Assembly: GCA_014706385.1 (NCBI GenBank)
Contig: JACGZH010000002.1
Coordinates: 1,922,001 to 1,986,000 of the forward strand
Direction: 5' to 3'
Source: Phaffia rhodozyma
Taxonomy: Eukaryota > Basidiomycota > Tremellomycetes > Cystofilobasidiales > Mrakiaceae
DNA: 64,000 nt
Shown here: in pieces, positions 9,383 to 20,035 of the stretch
Layout: each line of letters starts with the position of its first letter
Numbering within the stretch: position 1 is the first letter of the stretch
Notes under the pieces: model-generated
Seen by the model: the letters and a program-made list of their open reading frames with translations, nothing else
Database searches by the model: none
What the model was told of the DNA's origin: nothing
Translations under genes and position numbers: made by a program

Positions 9383-12300
9383 ATGCAGACAGCATCTAAC
9401 TTGATCCCATCGCTTGCGTCGAAACCGTCATCATCATCGTTATCATCGTTGTCGCCTTCGATCCCTTCAGCGTCAGTACAAGCGTCATCAGCATCGGTTA
9501 AACAGGAACCACAGTCGCAATCTATCGCCCTCATACATGATACCGAGGATGACCACGAGTCGTCATTCGACGAAGGTGATGACAATAAGCGACCACGTCT
9601 CAGATTAGGTCAGTCATATCTATCAGTATGCACTTTCTTCTCATACTCACAGATGTATCAATTTCGATGTCCAGCGAGAGCGTGTGACAGGTGCAAGTGA
9701 GTTTCGCTCTCGGCACGTTTCTTCACTCCGGGCTCATCCGAGTAGCGACTAATCGTCTTTTTTTTTTTCCTATCTTCCTGCTTTCTGTATCTCTTCCTTT
9801 TCCCTTTCCTTCCTAATTTAATTCCATCGCTGTGGATTAGACGACGAAAGATCAAAGTGAGTGATTAGGTCACGTCTGCTGCACCACTTGTTTCGACGAC
9901 TTGGCGTTGACCGATAAGCCGTTCTGTTTGGGCCTACAGTGCGATACCAACTCTCCTTGCTCACCTTGTATAGCCGCAAAGCAAGCTTGTAAGCCCGTCT
10001 TTTTTTAATTGTTCTTATTAACTTCTCACTAGTAGCCTGGCTGTTTCTTTCTTCTGTATGTGCACATACTTACTCAGCCAACTTTTTGCTTTCGAATAAA
10101 AGGTACTTTCAATACCCCTTTACGCCGAAGCTCAAAGCCAAGAACGTGAGCAATTTATCAGTTTTTTCTTCTTCGTTACGTGTTAGGTCGCAAGAAGTCT
10201 TGATTTCGTTACTGATGTTTGATTGATCTTCTATGTGTTAAACCCGCCTGTTTATGATCGGAAACAGTCCGTCTGACAAGCCTCGAAAGAACGTGAAAGA
10301 CCTGGAGGCCAGGATGGCCTTTCTGGAGCAGCAGCTTCGCCGTTAGTCTACAGGGTTTTCTCTCTTCCTAATCATGATGGTTAAAAAAACCAAGAGCACT
10401 CGAGAGTTTGACTTTGCTAACTGAAATTTAACGGTCGCACTTCAAACATTCTTTAGAGGTCCCACCGCATATTCACAATGCAGCTCTTTCTCAACTTGAT
10501 GCTTCGCTTATCAATCCTTCGATGAAAACTCCCGACGCGGCCACTTCACCAAATGCTCAGAAACTATTCGTCACCCCCTCATCCACCTTGCTGGGTAAAG
10601 CCGGCCCGACAAACATGTCGCGGCCTGGCCTCCAAACGCCCTTTGAAGGTGTCTCTCCTGGAGCTTACGGTTTCACCTTCACGCCTCCTTCGGGTGGACC
10701 GAGTGTGGGCAAAGTCCAGAATGGATGGACCGCGTCGGTGGGGAAAAGCGATTCGGACGGAGGGATTACTAGTTTGATAGGATCCAGTAAGGCTGCTCAG
10801 AATGGAATGGACAGACTGGAGAAGGAGATGAACGCGATGGACCTCAGTCCTGGATTTATCTACTTGGACGAGGTTGGCATGACGTGCGTGAGATATCTGT
10901 CTGTCGTCTATTACTTGCAATTCTTAATACTTACCAACGATCACTTCTTGTTTTCTTTCTTCTTGTTTCCCTTATTACATCCACAGAAAATGGCAGGGTG
11001 CTACATCTGGGTTTCCTCTGCTGGAAAGACTTGCTGAAGCAGAACTTCATCCACATCATACAAAACGACAGCATTCCCATTGTTCCTCTGCCTCACCAGA
11101 GTGCACAACGGCCTGGTCTGGCACGCCAGTCGATACTGAACACCCTCCTTCCAGCGGTGAGAAGCCGAAAGCTCTCCGACAAGCAGTATCTTCCCCTAAC
11201 ACTTTCAACACCTCCCCTCTATCGGGGGGACCATTTCTGTCATCCTCCGTACCGACACCCTCAGGGTCGATCGAGCACGGAGCGGAATACCACTCGTTTA
11301 CGACCTCTCATTCAGAAGATCCTTCAGCGTTCATCCTTCGAGGTCGACCACCGAACAGGCAACATCAATCCTCCCCGCCGACCGTCAATTCGGCGAGCAG
11401 TAAATCTAACCGATCCGAGTCCGTAGGCGCAATTGGAGGTCTGGGAGGTTTGGAAGAGACGGGCGTTGGTGCAGGCGAAGAATTTTTCCCCGGAAGGAAA
11501 CCAAGACAGGCGAGAAGGTTAAACCCAGAAGCCAGTTGGAAAGTCATCACCGCCGTCATTGAGCCTTCTCTGATGGATACCCTTATCAGGAGCTATGTCA
11601 GTTTGGAGGCTTTTTATAGACCGTCGCGCCGATGCGGGACCCCAAACTTACGCGCCTTTTTTTCTTGATTCCCATTCTTGATGTGACAGTTGTCGACGAC
11701 TCATCTCTTATGGCCTTTCCTTCATGTGCCAAGTTTCCTAGCAGTCAGTGTCGAATTCTCTTCTCTATCTCGCATGGATGCAGCTCCATACGGGCTTAAT
11801 GAACATATAAGAGTTCTGATTTTCGGCTCTTCTTCTAACTTTTAGGACTATGCCAATCCATCCAGGTGGGGGGAACCTGGATTCTCCAGATTCATCGTGG
11901 CTGTATGTACCCTATCGTCGCGACGTACGTCTCCTATTCTCTCTCTTTTCCTTGTCCCTTCCCTGTTCTTCTTCAGGCTAGGCTGAGAGAAGATTTTCTT
12001 TCTGGGCATATCGCGTCGGTTGAGTAGATGTGGATGATCCGAGAGTGAGAACGAACCCAGACGACCCAGGTAGCGCCGGTCAATCCTACCTTGAACTTTT
12101 CAAAAAGATGCAGGATTTGCCCAGTGCGGACCGACCGACATTATATTCTATTCAAGCCAATTTCTTAGCCGTAAGTCTTGCTTTATTTGTTCTGCTTTTC
12201 TCGCCAAGTGTGTTACAAATTCGTGACGTGTTTTGGAGGGATGTCTTGATGGCATCAGGCTATCTACTGCATGGGTTTAGGAACATTATCAAAAGCTTTC

Positions 12301-14616
12301 ATGTTGTTTGCTGAAAGGTCCGTCTCTATCAGTCTTTCGCATGGAGATATTTTCGTATGTTAACTTACTGCCGGTGCTATCTCTATACTCTGTAGTATCA
12401 CGATGGCTATCGATGGAGGACTCCATCGAGACGTAGGAGGCTACGACATATTCAATCCAATTGAGAGAGAAGTTCGAAAGGCATGTCCATAAGTTCCTTC
12501 GCTTATTCGACGGATAATTTTCCTAACAAAGACGAGTTTTCTCCGCGTATATTTGTAGCGAACGTTCTGGTCTATATATTGTTGGGATAAACAATCAGGG
12601 GCATGTTTCGGTCGACCTGCCATGATCCAGTACGTTGTTTCTCTTCCTTCGCTCTTACATTGATTGTCGAGTAACATTAAAGATTTCAACATTTAACCTT
12701 GAACACCTCTTTCTCAGTTTGCGGGACTGTGATGTGACCGAGCCTGTAATTCTAGATGACGAGTACATCCGAAGTGATGGTCTAGGGGACCAGCCGGAGA
12801 ACAGCAAGAGTCGGATATGTGCCTTCGTCGCTGCCATCAGAGCTCACGTCGTTCTGGAGGGTGTTGTGAGTATCATATTTCTTTTTCTTTTTCTTTTTTT
12901 CTTTTTTTTTTGTTTTTGGGGGGAGGGGGGGGGGGTCGTTTTGTTGTCAACATCCACTTCTCTCAAGCTCTGTTCATGTACCGATAACCATACAATTAAA
13001 TTTGACAATGTCACCCCTAGCTCGACGGATCCGTTCGACCATCTACTTTCTCTGGCTCTCCGTTCCTCTCCCGAGCGGCTCAACTGATTGCGAAACGGCA
13101 ACCAAAGAGCGAGGATTTAGAGGAGGAGGAAGCTCTGCTGAATGAATGGTCAGGGTTATTAGAACCATATTGGGCATATAACCCAGAGACGATCGCTAGC
13201 AAAGACCCTATTCGAATCACTCAGGCGGAGAGACTTCACTGTCTGGAAAATTTGATCAAGATGCGTGAGTTATTTGATCATCATCTTCTTTCTAATCTGT
13301 AACGATCATCTAGCTACCGGGAGGCGACAAACTGAGCTTTGAAAAAAAATCTCTGTCCGTTCTTTCTCGTAGTCATCTATCGACATCGGTTCAGCGGGAA
13401 CGTCTTATCGGCAGGTGAAAGTCCGGAAGAACACACTCGGAACCTGGAGTATTGTCGAACAGCCATGTCATGCGCCTTAGCGATCGTGGCGGACCATCTT
13501 CATATCTCGCAACGCGGGTTCATGACGTATTACGGGGTCCATGTAGTCCACCAGCTTGCTCAGGCTGGTCGAACGTTATTAGCGGTCATTCTGAACTGCA
13601 AGAGTCCAGAATCTAGATCGATTAGCTCGGCTAGTCTGGAAGGATTCAAGTCGTGTGTCGGGTTGCTCCGACGATTTTCTGGGAGGTATCTCTGTGGCTT
13701 GAGATCAGCCGATATCTTGGAGGAATTCTGTCGAATTTGCAAGGTTCCTATAGACCTTCCGCAAGTACCTGATCCCTCGAAGCCTTCTCCGGCCTGGCTT
13801 CGCCCTGTTAGGAGACACCGATCAGCTTCGCCTTCCCGATCATCATCCACGCCCGGAAATACTTCTCTCTCACCAGGCTCGATATCCAACAATGTCCCTC
13901 CTGGTTCAAATACCAACAAAGCGCCTTCTTCGAACCTACAGCAAACAATGACGACGACGACGACGACGACGACGACAACGACGGCGATGGATATACCTAC
14001 ACCTGATATATTTGAAACTGTCGATTTCTTATCTCCCCCCATGGACGAAACTTTCAATTCTGCTTCCACAACCAACAACGTGTCACCTTCCCCACAGCCG
14101 CCTTCAACTCAGATGGCACAGGCACCGATACCAGCATCATCGTCTTCAAACCTCCCCTTAGATCGAGACGATGAATCAATGCTCTACAATAATGAGGAAT
14201 TCTTTGATCTCACAGCCGCTGCGTCTCCTCCGTCCCCTTCGAATGAAGAAACAAACGGAAGCTTGCTTGGCCCGGGAACGAACGTGAATGGATTCAACGC
14301 ATTCGGTGATCCGGTTGCATCCATGATTTTCGACGATTTTGATTCTCCGATGCAAGGTGTGACAGGTCCGGATTTGAGTGACCTAGGTTTACCTAGTGCC
14401 GGGATGGACTCACTCATCGGAGGAGGGATCACTCAGGATAATTTGTGGGTGCTTTTCCATCTTTTTTTATATATTTTGTGGTGCAGGGTGATCCTGATCT
14501 TCTTTATCTTTCTTTCCTTTGATGTGTGTAGATCTGCCTCGGAGATCTTACAACTGCTTGAACAAGGGGTGTTTGATTACTCGGCTATCTTCCCTGATCA
14601 AAGTTTCTCTTCTTGA
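9383..14616 (+). CDS. Zn2Cys6 transcription factor with fungal-specific regulatory domain
   Basis: Starts at ATG 9383. The zinc cluster ACDRCKRRKIKC...[11 protein letters not shown] has all six cysteines in the Cys-x2-Cys-x6-Cys-x5-Cys-x2-Cys-x6-Cys pattern and is assembled from exons 9383-9608, 9675-9696, 9841-9856 and 9940-9988. Exon 10103-10145 and the next add a linker and a short coiled coil ([15 protein letters not shown]). The middle region has [35 protein letters not shown] and [13 protein letters not shown]...QSYLELF, then [12 protein letters not shown] and [16 protein letters not shown], the signature of the fungal-specific transcription factor domain; it resembles XlnR-type regulators, but I would not fix a pathway. 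The C-terminal part is low-complexity (poly-Thr at 13951, Ser/Pro/Asn-rich) and acidic, a likely activation domain. Last exon ends at TGA 14614-14616. Confidence 0.85.
12888..12940 (+). repeat. T-run followed by G-run in a transcription factor intron
   Basis: A long T-rich run is followed by a G-rich run with only single interruptions. It lies inside an intron of the zinc-cluster gene. A possible slippage or sequencing-error spot. Confidence 0.6.
13951..13980 (+). repeat. (ACG)n trinucleotide repeat encoding poly-Thr
   Basis: An uninterrupted ACG run with one ACA at the end, encoding about eleven threonines in the C-terminal low-complexity region of the zinc-cluster factor. Confidence 0.85.
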
Positions 14617-15294
14617 TCCTTTTTTACTTTCCTTTTTTCTTATCTTCTTTTTTCTTCTTCATCTTTTGGTCACTTCCTTTTCTTTTCTTCTTTTTCACTA
14701 TCTCTTGTTTTGGTCTTTTTTTCTATGCTTTTTTTTTAACCCCAGATCGTCTTGTTATACTTTTTAGAACTGTAATTGATCTTCTTTCTACTCTAAAATC
14801 GGCGCTTTTTTTTTCGACTTTTGTTCAAATTTATGCACAGAGAAACACTTATCGTATTCGTCACCAAGCAAATTGATTGTGTCAGGATCCAAATACACCC
14901 GCACATCAGACTGCTGGGAGAGCCTCCATTTGACAGGATATGAAGGAGAAACAATAAACCCAATGTGAAGCAAGAGAAGTAAAGAGAGAAATGAGAAAGC
15001 CAAAGGGCTCGTGCGCGCGCGCGTGTGTGGATGTGTGAGAACAAACGAGGTGAAAGAGTGTAGAGATGAAATGAGGGTATCAATACGACAGCTGATAAAT
15101 AGACCCCAAAGAATCCGGAAAGAATAATGTCTTTTTCGAGTGTATGTAGGGTGGTAAGAGCAAGGGACTTGTATGTGTGAAGGAAACAAAGGAAACGTTT
15201 ACCTCGGAGCGAGTTTGTGTATGAATGCTGGAATAAATGAGAAAGGACGTGGTAAGACTAAAAGGAGAGTTTGGAAATGAAAGTGTTGAACCGA
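14617..15294. other. Convergent 3' intergenic region
   Basis: 678 bp between the ends of the zinc-cluster gene and the next membrane protein gene. T-rich just after the stop codon (14617-14760), with a short alternating GC/GT run at 15013-15030 that could adopt Z-DNA. No gene seen. Confidence 0.4.
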
Positions 15295-17339
15295 TTAATC
15301 GGTGAAAGGGTTTGACCCATCCAACGTGAACCCTGAGTTCTGCCGACTATCAGTCGTAAGAGACATCTGAGTTTTGAGAGCCGGTGTGAGTCGATAAAGA
15401 GACTTGGGCGGCTTAGGAGGAGGAGCAAGAAGAGAAGTAGCAGGAGTTGTCCATTGGTTGGGGTGATCGTTCAAGGGTTCTGCTTGGTAATGGTCCAGAA
15501 CTGGCTGTGAAGTAGAAGAAGATTTAGTTCCAGTGTCGAAAGAATGCGACGATGATGAAGGTTCACAGAACTCTGAAGTGGACTGATGAGGTGCTCGAAG
15601 CGACCGAGAGTAGTATCCTAGCACGCTACTGCTTGTCGAACCAGTGGATGACTTCTCTACGCTCTTTCTATTAAACCCTTCTTCTTCTCCAACTTCTCTC
15701 TGCGCTACATCTTCATTCCCTTTGTCCTCCTCCTCCGCTTCTTCTTCCGGATTAATTTCCTGTTCTGCTTCGGTTTCGCCTTCTGAAGGTCTATGGATGA
15801 TGATAGGTGCGATTTCTATTGCTCGACCAGTCGGCCTGTTGAGCATCGGGTCACTATACCCTCTCTGTAAATTCCAAGGTCTCGCTCCGTGACCGCTTCC
15901 ATTATCCCCCAGCAGACCGTCTCGACTGACGATTTCGAAACGAGGAGTAAGTTGTCGTTCATGAGAACCCACAGTCATCAGCGAGGCAGAATCTGGAAAC
16001 GTTGGTAGAGGTCCCCAGCTAGGAGTCAGAGGTCTCTTTGGGGGATCTTGCCAAAGTCGTTTGGATATACTGGAAAACCGACGAGGTCGAACGACAGGTT
16101 CATCCGTTATTGAGCCTTGGTATCTTTCAGGTTTCTCTGAAAGATCTCTCCGACCGACTGAGTCGGGTTGGAAATCATCCTCCGGACGGTCGTGGAAACG
16201 ATATCGTCGACGACGACGAAGGATCACAAACAGCAGAAGAAGAAGAAAGATACAACCGGCGACGACCGAAAGCACGATGATCAAGATTCTGGACCTCTTG
16301 AAGCGAGCAGAAGGTCTGATCACTCCTTCCTGGAGCGCAGAAACAGAAGAACTCGAATATGACGCCGGGCTAGAAGTCAAGAAGATGGCAGTTGGAGTGG
16401 GTGAATCTGAAGATGAGGAGGGGGTCGATGATGAAGATGAAGAGGGGATCGATGATGAAGTTGCGAGTGAAAGCATCGTCGATGATGATTTCAAGACAGA
16501 TAGACTCGACGAAGGTGCCGTTGACGAGGATGTTCTTGGCGAAGGTCTTAGTGATGAAGATGTTAGTGATGAAGTTGGCCTGACGAGCGAACATGAATTA
16601 GTGTGCGTGTATTTCCATTCTGTTTAGCGTCATAATTCGACTTGGGTTCCATTCTTCCACTCGACGATGAAATTAGATATCTCACCTAGCAACTGAGCTA
16701 GCACTTCTTGTCAGGCTAGCTGATGAGATTGTAGAGGTCACTCTGAGGACTACTGAAGAAGCGCTAACGGAGGAGGTAGCTTTCCTAGTGGACTCAACAG
16801 AGCTCAGAACGGCCGATAAGAGCGAGTTGATAACCCCGCCTACAGTCCCTAGGTCGAGATCTTGTTCTATAGACAAGTCCGCCATCCGGCAAGAAATCAG
16901 TTTGTAAGTATGCGGTCAATGATAATAACCAGGCAGCTTGGAAGAAGGAAGAGGAAGAGGGAGGAGAAGAAGAAGAAGGCAAGGGCAGGAACAAGAACAA
17001 GATTGGAAAGGTTGAGAAGAGCACAGAGAAGGAGGAGAGTGGTAGTTAAGAACCCGAGAGGAGATGGAGCAAACGAGCATTGATATACAATGAAAGAGGC
17101 GATGACCAGAGTGGCAATCTCGGGATCTGGTATGATAGCATGTCTTTCAAGGTAAGCGTTGTGGCGTTTAGTTCAGCTTGCAGGCATGAATACAAATCCC
17201 GACGGTTAGGCATGTAGACACATCTGGCCGCTCCATCTTGAGTGTCATCGATTGAGGATGCACCAGGATCGGTCAGTTTTCTCACCTGAGAGCTAGCCCA
17301 GCATGCTTCAGATGTGACCCTCGTACGTTTGTCATTAGC
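15295..17339 (-). CDS. Ser/Thr-rich single-pass membrane protein, sensor-like (start unresolved)
   Basis: The 3' exon (16579-15295) encodes a long Ser/Thr-rich stretch, then a basic-flanked membrane segment (ILIIVLSVVAGCIFLLLLLF, then VILRRRRR) and a cytoplasmic tail with acidic and Ser-rich stretches ending GFTLDGSNPFTD. It joins in frame over an intron (16580-16685) to exon 16868-16686 (EQDLDLGTVGGVINSLLS). Upstream, a likely exon to about 17339 carries a Cys-containing ectodomain start (EACWASSQ, CVYMPNRRDLYSC, LNATTLTLK); joining it uses a less usual GTTCTT donor. I could not find the signal-peptide exon, so the start is open. Topology (ectodomain, Ser/Thr stalk, one membrane span, basic stop-transfer) resembles fungal wall-stress sensors; function unproven. 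Confidence 0.55.
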
Positions 17340-17881
17340 TCGTCAGCGATTCGACCGAGAGATCAGTGATGATGGTGATGGACGAATGAGATCTAGAGCT
17401 AGATCCATTAGACACTTCAAAAATCTCCGAGCCGAACCGGACCGGGCCGGATATCGCCGATAGTAACAGTCGTGAGTACATCTTGGGAGCCAAGGTCGAG
17501 CATTGTCTTGCACTCTAGATGCAAGGGTAGGACGTATGCAGCGGTCTCGTTGCGTAGAAATTGCATGCCAGAACATAACCAAAATGTACTTTAGAAGTAC
17601 ATGGACATGACTCGCCGGGGATAGAGACTGCAACGGAAAGGACGTAAGGTACATAACAACTGAACAGAAATGGGTATACACGCAAGGGTGATGAAATGTC
17701 GAGGGTATCGTGAAGACTACAGAAAAGATGTGAAACAGAAGAAGATGAAAGGGATGAGGAAGATGTGTTTTTACAAGATACAGAGAAATAGAGCGCCGAC
17801 TAACGAACAAGACAGAGAGAAGGAAGTATAGATTGAAAATGAACTAAATGATGAGAAAAAAGCCCTGCAGTTCCATGAATC
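17340..17881. other. Stretch upstream of the sensor-like gene
   Basis: About 540 bp between the sensor-like gene and the next gene in the same direction. It should hold the promoter and perhaps the missing first exon of the sensor-like gene. No exon could be supported. Confidence 0.3.
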
Positions 17882-19514
17882 TCAGCCTCTCCCCCTTACG
17901 AATCTCCTCCAGAGGACCTCCCAAGTGACGATGCCGACTCCAATAGAGACCAAGAATAGATATCCAGGAACGCTCCCAGCTAATACTGATCTATTTCGTT
18001 TCCCGTCAGATCGCTCTCTGGTTGAAGATGCGGCTCGAGATGGTGTAGATGAACCTGGGATCGACGATACAACGTGTCCTGCGGCACTGAATGGAGGAAG
18101 CTCAGAGTCAAGGCTTCCTAAAGGTACCATAGACTTGCGCTCTAGATCAAACAGCTTTACTTCTAGAGCCTCTATCCTAGCTGTCAAACTCTGAATGATA
18201 TACCTATACTCGGTCTCTCTTCCCGGCGCGTTCGAATGTTGCACCATCCAATCTGCTTCATCCTTCTTTGATTCGATCGAACCGGTTATATGCGATGTGA
18301 CGAGAATTTTTGAAGGTCGAGCGGTCACATTTCGCCTGAACGTCCTTGACCGACTATCCTCTTCGTCTGAATCACCATCTGAATCAGCACATGGTCTGTC
18401 GACGAAAGACTCAGAGGGTCGTTTGGGGCGCGTTCGGTTGGTCGATCGACTAAGGGTCGAATATTTACTCGGTTGAGAGTAGTTGATTAAAGCGGGAGGG
18501 GTGGGAACCAATGGAGGACTACCGAAATCAGATGAGCTGGAAATTGAGACCGGAGGAGAAGGAGGTAGTAAACTATATGCTTCGTTTTCGGACGTTGGGC
18601 TCCCATTGAGATCGAAAATTCGATTGGGTTGATTTGGGGGAACGATGTGCTCATTCAAAGATCGAGGTTCTCTGTTGCTCTGCGAGTGATCTGACACTCT
18701 AGTTTCTTCGGTTTCGCTCTGTTCGACCGAGCTGGCTTCACTCGAGTTACTTCCTCTCTCCTCCCACTTTCGAGCGAGATTTCGGACGCCTCGTTTTTCT
18801 ACCTGATCAGATGGGCAAGGAGACAACTGAGGGTGTACACCCGTAGTGGATGAAGGAGATAGAGTAGCATGGGGTGGAGTGGGAAGCGGTCGAGGCCGGT
18901 ATGATGGATCTGAAGGCATAGAGGAGAGCGATCTGTTTTCAAACCAGATAAAGAATCAGACCATATATTCAGACTTTAACAAGATTAACAAAACTGCTCT
19001 GAGAGTCAAAATGAAGGGCTGACTTGGATGATCTATGGGTCGGAACCCAGCTCTTCTTCGTAGGTGTTGGATTGCCTCTGCTCAAGACAGCAGAGGAAGA
19101 ACTGACGATCTGGTATGGATGGGCTGAGAGCAAGATGTTGATCAAGCATGGTACAAATGAGACAACCGTCAACTTTGGTCTTGGGCATGAGGATGCACAG
19201 TATAAAGAGACATATGTTGATAAGCTGGGAAACAAGCACAAACCATTGTTCGACATCTGGAAGCCTTCACGTTTGGGCGTCCCGATAGGATGAGTGGACT
19301 CTTCTGAGTCGGACTTGACTGAATCCATAGACCAAGTTCTCTTTAGACCAGAGTGGCCGTCCTTCTTCTTTTCTAAAGGAGCCTCCGATGGCTGAGTCTG
19401 AAAGGATTGTCGACGGACAGACACAGAGGGAGACGATGGAATCTCTCTCGATGAGAACGAGGGAAGGGACGACCTCTTAGAGGAGAAATGCTGTATCTGG
19501 GATGCTTCATCCAT
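17882..19514 (-). CDS. Ser/Pro-rich protein with C-terminal coiled coil and membrane anchor
   Basis: A 345-residue open frame (18919-17882) starts with ATG and is Ser/Pro-rich. A short coiled coil lies near residues 235-260 (IIQSLTARIEALEVKLFDLE). It ends with one hydrophobic span and a basic tip (GYLFLVSIGVGIVTWEVLW, then RRFVRGRG), like a tail-anchored protein. Upstream, exon 19514-19244 (MDEASQIQHFSSKRSS) joins in frame over a 120-nt intron to exon 19123 downward (AHPYQIVSSSSAVLSRG); I could not find a frame-preserving splice from there into the 18919 frame. Either this is one gene with an unresolved junction or two neighbouring genes. No family recognised. Confidence 0.5.
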
Positions 19515-20035
19515 TGCTTGTTATGGACAAAGTGTTCTTGGGTTCCAAACAGCGAAAACTTCCCAGAAAGAATGGACAAGAACGAATTGAGCTGGGGGTG
19601 TTGCCTGCTCGACTGCCTCCGAGAAGATGGCAGGCGGATCAAACGGACGCGTCACTCAACCTTATGACGCGTTCTTGCGCGCGTCTGTAACCCAAACTTA
19701 TTCGACCTCATTCTCCGTTCTATTTTCCTTTCTTGAAGAATACGCGCTCGGAAGATCAACTCTATATCTTGAAATCTTAAATCACATCCTTCTAGGGTCA
19801 GACTGTTGGCTTGTACTGGGGTTTGACTAACAATGTTGTATGTATTTAGAACACTGGTCTTGCTCATGAATGCATTGATGATCGAAATCTATTTCAGATC
19901 TGATGGTATCGTAGATATATATTTCGGCAAGGATGTTATACAAAGAAAAGAAGAGAAGGAAAAAAGGGACGTAAAGATACAGTGCTTGTGTTTTCTCTGG
20001 ATCTTTTGTCTTAAACATCGTCGTTATTCTCTTGC
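19515..20035. other. Intergenic region between two minus-strand genes
   Basis: 521 bp holding the promoter of the anchored protein and the 3' UTR of the lipase. Contains paired MluI-like ACGCGT sites (near 19648 and 19667) shortly before the ATG at 19514; ACGCGT is the MBF cell-cycle box in ascomycete yeasts, so a cell-cycle link is possible but speculative. Confidence 0.35.
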
